64,000 nucleotides of DNA from Bacteroidia bacterium (GTDB taxonomy: Bacteria > Bacteroidota > Bacteroidia > B-17B0 > Aurantibacillaceae): NCBI GenBank assembly GCA_016787895.1, contig JAEUTN010000022.1:1-64000 (forward strand), in the 5' to 3' direction. Positions 1 through 8,310 of this stretch are shown here, piece after piece (position 1 is the stretch's first letter; each line of letters opens with the position of its first letter). The position numbers were made by a program, and so were the translations under genes. Below the pieces are notes generated by a model that was given only the letters and a program-made list of their open reading frames with translations, was not told the origin of the DNA and made no database searches.

Positions 1-302
1 CCCAAGGACAGTTTGCCATTCCAAATGTATTTACGCCTAATGGAGATGGGGTAAACGAACAATGGAAATTTGAATTGCCTTATGGGGTTACTTTGATATC
101 CCTTGAAATATACGACCGTTGGGGCAGAATGGTTTTTGAAAAGAAGGGAGAGGTTTTTCCTGATACCTGTTTTTTGATATGGGATGGCTACAGCACAAGT
201 GCCTTGCCTTGCGATGAAGGCACTTACTTATACATATTACAGACCAATAATGAAAACCAGGGACCTAAAGAAAACCGGGGGATGATTACTTTGAGTAGGT
301 AA
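1..302 (+). CDS. C-terminal end of a gliding motility-associated (type B T9SS sorting) protein, 5' truncated
   Basis: The reading frame is open from the left edge (codons starting at base 3) and ends with TAA at 300-302. The visible part, about 99 residues, starts with a FTPNGDGVNE motif, continues with a YDRWGRMVFEK segment and a WDGY motif, and ends with EGTYLYILQ. This is the hallmark of the gliding-motility C-terminal domain (CHU_C, type B sorting domain). That domain directs proteins through the type IX secretion system to the cell surface. The rest of the gene lies outside the window, so the function of the passenger is unknown. It is usual for such proteins to be very large adhesins or repeat proteins, but nothing here shows that. 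Confidence 0.9.
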   Translation, partial: QGQFAIPNVFTPNGDGVNEQWKFELPYGVTLISLEIYDRWGRMVFEKKGEVFPDTCFLIWDGYSTSALPCDEGTYLYILQTNNENQGPKENRGMITLSR

Positions 303-647
303 AGGGTTTGCAGTCGTCCCGGATCACGCTTATCTTATATGTTAGTGAAGTATCTTGGAACGGTAACTGTTTAATACCATTGCAATTACTTAAAGCTGAA
401 TACTGTCGTTTTCCGACAAAAATTGTCATATATCTCCATTTTACGACATCCACAACTTACCTACCTTGTCCTTATTTCTGCATTATTATCCCATTGAAGC
501 GTAAGTCTTAACACTATCAATGCTGGCTCATTCACTCGAGCTCTTCAGGAATAAATTTGAGACTAATCAATTGGAAACTGAACTGGTTAATACTAACATC
601 AATTAAACACCAAAACAACCAAAATCAAGCACGCCCAAGGATAAGTG
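303..647. other. Intergenic region without a recognisable gene
   Basis: A 345-base AT-rich gap between the sorting-domain protein and the nuclease-like gene. The only open frame (308-511) encodes a peptide without protein-like features. I see no RNA gene, clear hairpin terminator or repeat. It presumably holds the promoter of the downstream pair. Confidence 0.5.
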
Positions 648-1448
648 ATGAAAGAGCCTAGTCATAAAACCTTCTGCTCCATTCTTTTCGTTTTGCATCT
701 TTTGCTATTACCCTCAATTTCGGTAGCATGGAACGCGTATGGCCATCAACTCATAAAAAATATAACCTGGCATTATCTCAATTCTTCAGTCAAAGACAGC
801 CTTCTTAAGTACAACAGCGCCTTTTCCTCCATCCAATCACATAGCACTCAGTTGAGCTCCGGCTCTAGTATACAATCAGCTTGTCAGCCTTTGCAACTTG
901 AGGCAGATCACATCCGGGTAATAACCCCGGCTTCCCAGGTAATTTCCAAAATTGAACTATTAGTTTATTCTCTGAAAAATCGTAACCAGTCAAAAAGTCA
1001 AATTTGCGACTATATCAATCAATTGGTGGTTTTGGTGGCTGATTTACACGAACCATGCCGAATGCCAAATGCCGACTCAATCATCGGCTCAAAACACCTT
1101 CATCTTATGTCAGGCCGGGAAGAGACCCTCCTTCATGTTTGGGAGAATCTTTTCCTCAGGCCTGATAAAATATCATACGCTTCTTGCCTCAGCATACAGC
1201 TCAACAAAGGCTCCTGGCAAAAATATTATCCCAATAGCATACCCCAAACAAATCAAAAATTAAAGCCAATAAGTTTACATTCCGGCGATTGGCAACTCAC
1301 CTCAGAAAGTGTATTGCAATACATCAACTTGCCGGGTGATGCAAGCTTTGATGAGTCGTATTTTGATAAATGCACCCCTATACTGCTCCTGCAATTGCAT
1401 AACGCCGGACAAAACCTCGCCTTACTCTTAAAATCAATTTTCATATAA
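648..1448 (+). CDS. Secreted S1/P1-type nuclease-like protein, divergent
   Basis: 266 residues from ATG 648; a GTG lies directly upstream at 645. Residues 1-27 form a signal peptide that would leave a tryptophan at the mature N-terminus (SVA/WNAYGH). This is the zinc-binding arrangement of S1/P1 nucleases, in which the N-terminal Trp and a nearby His are ligands. Further family-like elements are an EADH segment, an ADLHEP segment and a LLHVWEN segment corresponding to the family HxxWD motif, with Glu in place of the usual Asp. These enzymes are periplasmic or secreted Zn-dependent single-strand nucleases or phosphodiesterases. The sequence is divergent, so activity is uncertain. The gene is followed after 47 bases by a co-directional gene and the two may be co-transcribed. 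Confidence 0.6.
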   Translation: MKEPSHKTFCSILFVLHLLLLPSISVAWNAYGHQLIKNITWHYLNSSVKDSLLKYNSAFSSIQSHSTQLSSGSSIQSACQPLQLEADHIRVITPASQVISKIELLVYSLKNRNQSKSQICDYINQLVVLVADLHEPCRMPNADSIIGSKHLHLMSGREETLLHVWENLFLRPDKISYASCLSIQLNKGSWQKYYPNSIPQTNQKLKPISLHSGDWQLTSESVLQYINLPGDASFDESYFDKCTPILLLQLHNAGQNLALLLKSIFI

Positions 1449-1495
1449 TCGAGAATTCAGAAATAAAACCAAACTTTTAACCTTCAAAAATTATC

Positions 1496-2806
1496 ATGGA
1501 AACAACCGAAATCAACCTCAGCTTAAGTATCTCAGGCCGCAAAATGGAAAACCATATCACAAGCGCCGGCAACAATTACGATGAATGGGAACTCAACGCC
1601 TGGGGAGTATCCGATGACTTTCACGGCTCATTTAGTGGACCTGCCGGATACACCGCTACTGGTGAATGGGGTTTTGATGCTTACCATCACGATGGAGCCA
1701 CCATTTATTGTTCAGCCTCAGGAAACACCTATAATTATACCATCCATTTGGGCAAAAAAGCTTTTACCGGGAATGCCTACGCAAGGGGCTACATATGGGG
1801 CAAGTTTCAAAATCTTGTTTCCGTGGGAAAATCAACTACTATCAACCAAAAAATTACAGTGGATAAAACACAAAGCGGGTATGCCCTCATCATGAATTGC
1901 GCTGATCTTGTACCGGCCGATTGGTCCGATAAAGTGGTAAATGCCGTCTATCTGAACGGCGATCAAAATATTCTGTACAAGCTCACCAACAGTCCCACCG
2001 ATGCCAATGCCACCACCAAAGGCACCTATCTCTGGGCAAAGTACTCAGATACAGCCGCTCCATTAATAAAAAATGTTACTCCCATCAATCAGGAAAAACT
2101 CCTGTCCCCCTCTATCGAAATCAGGGGGGAATTCACCGACGGCATGGGCTCGGGTATTGACCTGAATGGCTTTGAATTATACATTGACAGGGGAATGCAG
2201 GAAGAGATTTTTGTAAACAAAAGCACCACTTCAAAAAAAGGACTTGAAAAACTCACAACTGGCGGTTTTGTTTATAAAACCATAGCCCCTTTAAAAAGCG
2301 CCAACCACAACCTGTACATTCGTATCACTGACAAACATGGCAACATCACCGAGTACTTTTCCGAATTTCAGGTAGATGTAAAATCTTATAACACCCACAT
2401 TGGCGGTCTGCCTGTAGCATCTCTGGCCGGTGTAGGCGCCGTAAACGCCACCAAATTTGCGCTTGCCGGTATCAACACCATAGGCGATTTGGTAAACCGC
2501 GAAGCCTCCTCCATTACAGTACCAACAGGCCTCACCTTAAAATACTGTACCACCGAAATTCAGCGCGCCAGGGTAGCCTGTACCCAAATCAAGTTCATTA
2601 AAGGCCAGTTCCAGGAACTCTTCAGCATGACCATGAATACCATCATGGGCATGAGCAACCAACAACTCCGCGACCTGGACATTGAAGTGGAAGACTGGCA
2701 GGAAATTGAAAACATACGCGAAAGCATTGGCCTGCTCTACATCTGCCTGGATGGCCCTGTTGCCGATCAAATTACTTTCGGGCAATTAACCTGGGATGAA
2801 GTTTAA
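1496..2806 (+). CDS. Unrecognised protein with Ig-like segment and helix-hairpin-helix motif
   Basis: 436 residues without signal peptide or membrane segment. The first ~185 residues are rich in Gly, Tyr and Thr and look like beta-sandwich sequence. Residues ~190-295 start with DTAAPLIKNVTP and resemble a bacterial Ig-like module. Residues 309-340 (SLAGVGAVNATKFALAG then INTIGDLVNRE) read as a helix-hairpin-helix repeat of the kind found in DNA-binding proteins and in the N-terminal domain of RadA-type proteins. The C-terminal ~95 residues are predicted to be helical. No family is recognised. It follows the nuclease-like gene by 47 bases on the same strand, so a joint role is possible but unproven. 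Confidence 0.55.
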   Translation: METTEINLSLSISGRKMENHITSAGNNYDEWELNAWGVSDDFHGSFSGPAGYTATGEWGFDAYHHDGATIYCSASGNTYNYTIHLGKKAFTGNAYARGYIWGKFQNLVSVGKSTTINQKITVDKTQSGYALIMNCADLVPADWSDKVVNAVYLNGDQNILYKLTNSPTDANATTKGTYLWAKYSDTAAPLIKNVTPINQEKLLSPSIEIRGEFTDGMGSGIDLNGFELYIDRGMQEEIFVNKSTTSKKGLEKLTTGGFVYKTIAPLKSANHNLYIRITDKHGNITEYFSEFQVDVKSYNTHIGGLPVASLAGVGAVNATKFALAGINTIGDLVNREASSITVPTGLTLKYCTTEIQRARVACTQIKFIKGQFQELFSMTMNTIMGMSNQQLRDLDIEVEDWQEIENIRESIGLLYICLDGPVADQITFGQLTWDEV

Positions 2807-2964
2807 CCGATAAATAGAGAACCATGAATGCAACACAAATAATAAATGCCAAACTCTGATGGCAATTAAATACTAAAATTACAGTCCTTTGCGTAGATGT
2901 TAAATATCGTTGCAAATTTAGGGGGAGCTCACAATTAATAATTTACGCGCAATAGTTGAACAAA

Positions 2965-3585
2965 ATGAGATACGGATTTATATACAAGACATTCAAGGTG
3001 GCTTTGAACTCCTTAAACTACCTCAACTTAGTTGAGCTTTTTAAGACTATTGCTATTAAGCTGAATAACAGGCCGAATGATGAAGAAAGATCAAAAACTT
3101 TCGCAAGAATTGGTATTGACATTTTTATTTGCTTGAAATGGTTCATCATTATTATGCTTTGGTCAAAGGCAATAACAAATTTCTTTTGGACAATCCTTAT
3201 CTGGTATTTAATAATTGCTAACGTATACTCTTACTTCTACAATCACATTTGGACAGACGAAGCATTAAACACGGAAAACTTCACTAAAGACAGAATAAGA
3301 AGCAGGTTTCTAAACTTAATGTTGGCAGTAGCATATTCTACATTTTGCTTTGGCTACTTTTATCAAGTAGTTTATCCTTTTGATTTTTATTGGGCTGAGC
3401 ATTCGCCCAGTTTCTATCTTGCCATACAATATAGCTTTTCTAACTCCCTTGCTGCCAACTTTGAACAAATAAAACCCGTCTCGGATATTGCAAATCAAAT
3501 CTCTAACCTACAGTTAGCAATCACCTTCATTTTCGTTACAATTATTTTAAGTAAATCTATTCCACAAACTAACTCAATAACTTAA
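2965..3585 (+). CDS. Four-helix membrane protein with pore-like C-terminus, partner of TIR-like protein
   Basis: 206 residues from ATG 2965; an in-frame TTG at 2956 is an alternative start. Hydrophobic segments are visible at about residues 50-68, 73-93, 115-137 and 180-200. Between the last two lies a short amphipathic stretch (FYLAIQYSFSNSLAANFEQI, then KPVSDIA). Its spacing and residue pattern resemble the pore helix, filter and P-V-S region of two-transmembrane potassium channels, but the TVGYG filter is absent. The stop is 4 bases before the start of the TIR-like gene, so the two are almost certainly one operon. By analogy with TIR and CBASS systems whose effectors are membrane proteins, it may be an inducible pore that depolarises the cell. 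This is inference; the family is not recognised. Base composition is AT-rich compared with the housekeeping genes. Confidence 0.6.
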   Translation: MRYGFIYKTFKVALNSLNYLNLVELFKTIAIKLNNRPNDEERSKTFARIGIDIFICLKWFIIIMLWSKAITNFFWTILIWYLIIANVYSYFYNHIWTDEALNTENFTKDRIRSRFLNLMLAVAYSTFCFGYFYQVVYPFDFYWAEHSPSFYLAIQYSFSNSLAANFEQIKPVSDIANQISNLQLAITFIFVTIILSKSIPQTNSIT

Positions 3586-3589
3586 TACA

Positions 3590-4156
3590 ATGCCAACATA
3601 TATAGCCTTTGCAGCAGATGGAAATGAAAATATGTTTGAATCAGACATAAAATATTATCGCCTTATCACAGCATGGGATGCTATGAAAAGCAGAGATTTT
3701 GAACTAATAAATGCACATGAAAAAAGTTCTTCTATTCGTAAAGGGAGCAAAGAGGAAATCATAAAACGAACTTTAAGGGAACGATTAGATAAAAGTAAAA
3801 GAATGCTCCTTCTCGTTGGTGACACAACAAAATTTGACAATGATTTTGTCCCTTATGAAATAGAGTATGCCATTGATACCTGCAAACTTCCTGTAATTGT
3901 TTGCTATGTAAATGAGAAGAACAGAATTATCACTGACCCAACTCCTCCTACATCTTCACAATTACGAGAACACATTCCCAAAGCACTCAAAGACAGAATG
4001 GACAACGGAACTGCAAAAACCTTACATATTCCCTTTAGACAGCGAATTATGGCAAAAGCGTTAGATGACTTTAGTAATGCAAAACTTCCAACTTATGCTT
4101 TTGGAGTATACAACACTTCAATATATGATTCTATTTACAAACCTAATGAAATATGA
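3590..4156 (+). CDS. TIR-like (MTH538/DUF1863, ThsB-like) domain protein
   Basis: 188 residues. The N-terminal ~115 residues fit the TIR-like Rossmann fold of the MTH538/DUF1863 group: a first strand YIAFAAD, a helix with AWDAMKSRDF, a second strand ELINAHE, a helical segment IIKRTLRERLDKSK, a strand RMLLLVGDTT, then VPYEIEYAI and LPVIVCYVNE. The Glu in the PYEIE stretch (about residue 90) sits where the catalytic NAD-cleaving Glu of TIR domains is found. ThsB proteins of Thoeris anti-phage systems belong to this group and make a nucleotide signal from NAD. Here no ThsA is present; the immediate upstream neighbour is a pore-like membrane protein. The ~70-residue tail is unassigned. Family fairly sure, defensive role inferred. 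Confidence 0.75.
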   Translation: MPTYIAFAADGNENMFESDIKYYRLITAWDAMKSRDFELINAHEKSSSIRKGSKEEIIKRTLRERLDKSKRMLLLVGDTTKFDNDFVPYEIEYAIDTCKLPVIVCYVNEKNRIITDPTPPTSSQLREHIPKALKDRMDNGTAKTLHIPFRQRIMAKALDDFSNAKLPTYAFGVYNTSIYDSIYKPNEI

Positions 4157-4187
4157 TTCTCTACGCACCTATGCTAAATTTAAGGCA

Positions 4188-4217
4188 GCCGCCAAAATTC
4201 GTCATGCGGCAGGCTTT
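4188..4217 (+). terminator. Hairpin downstream of the TIR-like gene, possible terminator
   Basis: GCCGC at 4188-4192 pairs with GCGGC at 4206-4210 around a 13-base loop, followed by AGGC and a short T run. It lies 31 bases after the stop of the TIR-like gene, which fits a Rho-independent terminator for the two-gene operon, though the loop is large and the T run short. Confidence 0.4.
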
Positions 4218-4252
4218 TTGATGTGTAAACATAGAGCTTTGTGCTTCTAAGA

Positions 4253-4320
4253 AACTTAATACCGAATTGAAACTTTGCACTCCAAAACCTGTCCGAATGC
4301 ATAGTCCAAAATATTAAGTT
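4253..4320. repeat. 68-bp dyad, candidate attC-like element between cassettes
   Basis: AACTTAATA at 4253-4261 is the exact reverse complement of TATTAAGTT at 4312-4320. The outer trinucleotides AAC and GTT match the invariant ends of the R-type core sites of integron attC elements. The 50-base interior is not clearly paired and the extended RYYYAAC/GTTRRRY consensus is not met. It separates the TIR pair from the GYF_2 gene. See the palindromes at 8311-8441, 9288-9394 and 10874-10932. Confidence 0.35.
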
Positions 4321-4352
4321 GTATCATTTGAAAAATCACAATAAATAGTTAT

Positions 4353-4997
4353 ATGAAGATATATTTCTTACACAACGGCACAGAACAGCAAGGCCCATTT
4401 GATATCGAAGATCTTAAAACAAAAAATATTAATAAGAAAACCCCTATCTGGCACGAGGGACTTGAAAACTGGACAACAGCCGACAAAATAGGCGATTTAA
4501 AGGAACTATTCGAAACAAAGTCGCCCCCGCCATTTAATGAACCTAAAATAACCCCTCCTCCCATTTCAAAAACCAATTCGGATCGGAACAAAACTGATCC
4601 GCCTACTAAAAGGAAAAGAAAAACCGGAACCTGGGTAGTAATTGGTTTTATAGCTACTTTATTAATTGTTAGTGGCATAATGGTAATTAATAATCCAAAT
4701 GCCATCCCTGGCGTTAAGGTCGAAATAAACACACCAAAACCTATAGTAATTACAAGTCGCGCTGACGGCTCAAAATCAGGTTTATTTAAGGCAAGAACGA
4801 CAGTATGGGCTACCGTTCAAAATCAGGGAGGGGCAGGGAATGTTTTAGTAACCTTTCATGTCTATCAGGACGGATACGACTACGATAGATCTAAACAAAT
4901 CTATTTACAAGCTAATGAAAGTCAAGACTTAAATGTTACGTTTGACGAAGTTAAAATGCTAGGTGGCGACATTACTTATAATGTGGAAGCAAAATGA
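4353..4997 (+). CDS. GYF_2 domain membrane protein
   Basis: 214 residues. Residues 1-53 (MKIYFLHNGTEQQGPFDIED through IWHEGLENWTTADKIGDL) are a typical GYF_2 (DUF4339) domain, with the WhEGlenWt signature and two Trp residues expected to bind proline-rich or other partner peptides. A Pro/Lys-rich linker (about 54-90) leads to one transmembrane helix at about 93-113 (WVVIGFIATLLIVSGIMVI). The remaining ~100 residues are presumably outside the membrane and look like a small beta-sandwich (ARTTVWATVQNQGGAGNVLV), possibly FxLYD/CARDB-like. Function unknown; GYF_2 proteins often pair with TM proteins in Bacteroidota. The gene stands alone between two defence-type modules, and nothing in the sequence ties it to either. 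Confidence 0.7.
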   Translation: MKIYFLHNGTEQQGPFDIEDLKTKNINKKTPIWHEGLENWTTADKIGDLKELFETKSPPPFNEPKITPPPISKTNSDRNKTDPPTKRKRKTGTWVVIGFIATLLIVSGIMVINNPNAIPGVKVEINTPKPIVITSRADGSKSGLFKARTTVWATVQNQGGAGNVLVTFHVYQDGYDYDRSKQIYLQANESQDLNVTFDEVKMLGGDITYNVEAK

Positions 4998-5097
4998 CAG
5001 AAATACAAACGACTACAAACAAAAGAATATTAAGACCTCTGTCTCAGTAAAACTGCCATTTTTGCTTGTCTATACAATATCATATATTTACTAAACT

Positions 5098-5157
5098 CAT
5101 TTGCAAACGACTAAATCTATTTGTAACCGATTATAAGCATTTGTAAACAGATAAATA
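5098..5157. repeat. Three degenerate 20-bp tandem repeats upstream of hamA
   Basis: Three consecutive 20-base units (5098-5117, 5118-5137, 5138-5157) share the pattern (c/t)ATTTG(c/t)AA(a/c)(c)GA(t/c)TA(a/t)A. They lie about 90 bases before the hamA start in the gap after the GYF_2 gene. A 20-base period equals about two helical turns, so proteins bound to each unit would sit on one face. Possibly an operator of the Hachiman operon. Confidence 0.6.
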
Positions 5158-5248
5158 GCGCCAATACATTAGTTAGCGGTCAGGCTAAAGGACGCTCACG
5201 ACAAAAGAAGTCACAGAAAACGAAAAATAATTTGACAACAAATAAAAT

Positions 5249-6091
5249 ATGAGCAGACCTTTTAAAAGTGATTTAGTAATAAATGAGCACATCTCGGAAG
5301 CAGGATTAAAAGCTTATCACATCGGGTTTGACAAAAATCAATTTAGACTTGAGCCACTTGTTGACATCATTAGAAACGTAATACCCGAATTTTCTCTAGG
5401 TTATCATTGTGGTGTAAATATTCCTTTGACAGAAATAGTTGAACGTTTAAAAGAAGCCGCAGAAACAGTTTACTTAACTGAGAAATATCAAACAAGAGGC
5501 GAATTTGGAGAATTAATATTGCATTTATTACTGAGAGATTTTCACAACACAATTCCATTAATATCAAAAATGTTTTTTAAAGACGCTCATAACGTTCCAG
5601 CACACGGATTTGACGGTGTGCAAATAACTATTGAGGGAGATGTGAAAAAACTTTGGCTGGGAGAATCTAAGCTATACAAAACAGGTTCATCGGGCATTAC
5701 TGACTTGATTAATGATATAAAAAAACACGTCAACGAAGACTATATACGGAAAGAATTTAATCTAATCTCAAGAAAACTGCCCGAAGCAGTTCCTGAAATT
5801 GAACATTGGAGAACATTAATGGATAAACATCAAACTTTAGACAAGATATTTTCCAGTATTGTTATTCCAATGGTTTGCACATACAACAGCGACTTATTCA
5901 AAAATCACGATAACAATTCAAAAGAGTATTTTGAGGATTTTGAAAAAGAATGTAGAGTGTTGTATGACAAATTTAACAAGTCAAAACCTGCTGGGAATGT
6001 AGAAATAATTTTGCTGTTACTTCCAGTTTCAGATAAAGACGAACTTAATACAAAACTTGACGAACGATTAAAAGCAATGCAAAGAATATGA
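5249..6091 (+). CDS. hamA: HamA, DUF1837 nuclease subunit of the Hachiman anti-phage system
   Basis: 280 residues of the DUF1837 family. The PD-(D/E)XK nuclease core is visible: an RGEFGEL helix at 83-89, HGFDGV with Asp122, and WLGESK with Glu139 and Lys141. The C-terminal half contains a helical region and the IILLLLPVSD strand near the end. In Hachiman, HamA is the nuclease held in check by the helicase HamB. When HamB senses damaged or invading DNA, HamA is released to degrade DNA non-specifically, causing abortive infection. The stop overlaps the ATG of the helicase gene (ATGA at 6088-6091), which indicates translational coupling and a fixed stoichiometry. Length and order match known Hachiman loci. 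Codon usage is AT-rich. Confidence 0.9.
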   Translation: MSRPFKSDLVINEHISEAGLKAYHIGFDKNQFRLEPLVDIIRNVIPEFSLGYHCGVNIPLTEIVERLKEAAETVYLTEKYQTRGEFGELILHLLLRDFHNTIPLISKMFFKDAHNVPAHGFDGVQITIEGDVKKLWLGESKLYKTGSSGITDLINDIKKHVNEDYIRKEFNLISRKLPEAVPEIEHWRTLMDKHQTLDKIFSSIVIPMVCTYNSDLFKNHDNNSKEYFEDFEKECRVLYDKFNKSKPAGNVEIILLLLPVSDKDELNTKLDERLKAMQRI

Positions 6092-8292
6092 GTTTCACGT
6101 CCTATAATCAAGCAGTTGATTTTTTATCACAAAAAACAAAAATATCTTTAGAAGATAGTTTTAATCTTTCCAAGTTTTGTGCTTTTCTACTTCGTAACAA
6201 TGAAAAAGAAGGTCGCGACATCGCTATTCGTGTGCAGGACAATTGGGATTTAATTCCTGAACAAACACACACAATTTGGAATGATATAACAGAAAGCGCA
6301 GGTTTATATCCATACGTAAATCCGAGTTTGCTTTCTACAAGTTCTTTATTAAGATATGAATATCACAAATCGCCTTATTTGGAAAACGTCTATCTACACG
6401 AAGAACAACAACAGTTATCTGTTCAATTGCAAAGTAAGCGTTCAGTTGTAGTTAGTGCTCCGACAAGTTTTGGAAAAAGTCTCTTAATAGAAGAAATAAT
6501 TGCAAGTCGTTTATACAACCAAATTGTAGTTATACAACCAACACTTGCATTGTTAGACGAAACAAGAAAGAAACTTTTAAAATACAAGGATATTTACAAA
6601 ATCATTGTATCAACAAGTCAAGAACCTGCAACAGATAAGGCAAATATCTTTCTATTCACTGGAGAAAGAGTTTTAGAATATGATAAGTTTCCAAAGATTG
6701 AGTTTTTCGTAATTGATGAATTTTACAAACTAAGCATTGATAGGGATGATGACAGGGCAATTGCTCTCAATCAGGCATTTGCAAGGCTTTTGAAATTTAC
6801 AAACAAGTTTTACTTGCTTGGTCCGATGATTAAAAACATTCCTGTAAATTTTAAAAACAAATTTGAACTTACTTGGTTTCCTACGGAATTTGCTACAGTC
6901 GCAGTTGATGAGAAAAGTGAAGTCGTTCAAGGAAGATTAAAAGCAAACGAAAAAAAGGAACTTAAAAAACTGAATTTATTTAAGCTCCTAGCTTCATTAA
7001 AAGAACAAACAATTGTTTACTGCTCTGCACCAAACAAAGCAACATCTTTAGCTTTAGATTTTTTATTCTTTCTTAAATCCAACAAAATTGACATTGATAA
7101 TCCATTTGTGTCAGAAAACAACGACACAATTGATTGGATTAGGCAAAATGTTAATAGAAATTGGTCTTTAAACGAAGCTCTTTCTTATGGTATCGCATTT
7201 CATCACGGTGCTTTGCCAAGACATTTAGGAAGCACCGTTGTTGATTCGTTCAATGAAGGTGCTGTTCGTTGGTTATTTTGCACATCAACTTTAATTGAAG
7301 GTGTAAACACGTCTGCAAAAAATGTTATCCTATTTGACAAAGAGAAAGGTAGAAAACCAATTGATTTCTTTGATTATAAGAATATCGCAGGGCGTTCTGG
7401 AAGAATGAGAAAACATTTTATTGGTAATGTAATTAGATTTGAAGAACAGCCCGAACAAATGGAATTGTTTGTTGATATTCCAATTTTCAACCAAGAGCAA
7501 GCTCCCTTAGAGATTTTAATTTCATTGGATGAAAAAGACATAGAAGACAACGCAAAACAAAGATTAAACGAATTTAATAATCTACCTAATGATTTGAAAG
7601 AAGTTATAAAACTCAATTCAGGTATTTCTATTGAAGCACAGATTCAAATAATCAATAAAATAGAATCAGACCTTAATTTTTATCATCAACTATTAAACTG
7701 GACATCAGTTCCTAGAAATTTTGACAACCTAAGCACAGTAATTTCCCTTTGTTGGGACACGCTTTCTGGCCCGGGCGATAAAACTTATATTGAAGGAATT
7801 GGCAGACTATCGGCAAGATGGCTAGCAAGTTTTACCTTTTCGTACATCAACTTAAAATCAACCAACGCAGTTATTATGACATATATTGACGATGATTTTT
7901 GGACTGAAAAGATTCCTGACACACAAAAACGTATAGATACTGCTACATATTCAATATTACATATCACACGACATTGGTTTGACTACAAGTTACCAAAATG
8001 GCTGAATGTAATATCAAATATTCAAGAATACGTTTTCAAAAAGCACAATCTTTCTTATGGTAATTATAGTTTTATTGCAAGCAGTCTTGAAAACGGATTT
8101 TTGCACCCAAACATAGCTGCATTAAACGAGTATGACATCCCTCATTCTGCAATACAGAAATTGGAGAAATACTTGAACAAAGACAAAACACCTGAAATGA
8201 ACATTATTAATTTAAATCAATTGTCGGACGATGAATTGTATAAGAACGGATTGTTAAAATATGAGATTGAAAAAATTAGAAACTCATTTTAG
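6088..8292 (+). CDS. hamB: HamB, superfamily 2 helicase of the Hachiman anti-phage system
   Basis: 734 residues. Helicase motifs in order: Walker A APTSFGKS (124-131), motif Ia IQPTLALLDE (149-158), a Walker B variant VIDEFYK (208-214), a second RecA domain with AFHHGALPRHLGS, then CTSTLIEGVNTSAKNVILFD (motif V region), and motif VI NIAGRSGRMRKH. The C-terminal ~230 residues are mainly helical and without a recognised domain. HamB uses ATP to translocate on DNA and controls the HamA nuclease. All key motif residues appear intact, so the system looks functional. The next gene is 206 bases downstream, after a large palindrome, so hamA-hamB is a self-contained two-gene unit. Confidence 0.92.
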   Translation: MSFTSYNQAVDFLSQKTKISLEDSFNLSKFCAFLLRNNEKEGRDIAIRVQDNWDLIPEQTHTIWNDITESAGLYPYVNPSLLSTSSLLRYEYHKSPYLENVYLHEEQQQLSVQLQSKRSVVVSAPTSFGKSLLIEEIIASRLYNQIVVIQPTLALLDETRKKLLKYKDIYKIIVSTSQEPATDKANIFLFTGERVLEYDKFPKIEFFVIDEFYKLSIDRDDDRAIALNQAFARLLKFTNKFYLLGPMIKNIPVNFKNKFELTWFPTEFATVAVDEKSEVVQGRLKANEKKELKKLNLFKLLASLKEQTIVYCSAPNKATSLALDFLFFLKSNKIDIDNPFVSENNDTIDWIRQNVNRNWSLNEALSYGIAFHHGALPRHLGSTVVDSFNEGAVRWLFCTSTLIEGVNTSAKNVILFDKEKGRKPIDFFDYKNIAGRSGRMRKHFIGNVIRFEEQPEQMELFVDIPIFNQEQAPLEILISLDEKDIEDNAKQRLNEFNNLPNDLKEVIKLNSGISIEAQIQIINKIESDLNFYHQLLNWTSVPRNFDNLSTVISLCWDTLSGPGDKTYIEGIGRLSARWLASFTFSYINLKSTNAVIMTYIDDDFWTEKIPDTQKRIDTATYSILHITRHWFDYKLPKWLNVISNIQEYVFKKHNLSYGNYSFIASSLENGFLHPNIAALNEYDIPHSAIQKLEKYLNKDKTPEMNIINLNQLSDDELYKNGLLKYEIEKIRNSF

Positions 8293-8310
8293 AAACAAAA
8301 AAGCCCGAAC

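Noticed and set aside
308..511. Open frame of 67 codons after the T9SS protein
   Set aside because: Low-complexity peptide with no start context, no domain, and no coding-like composition; treated as intergenic.
2965..4156. Thoeris type I or II
   Set aside because: No ThsA with SIR2/SLOG or Macro domain nearby; the neighbour is a plain membrane protein.
4065..4250. Open frame overlapping the end of the TIR-like gene
   Set aside because: Lies in another frame of the TIR gene and runs into the hairpin; no protein-like signal.
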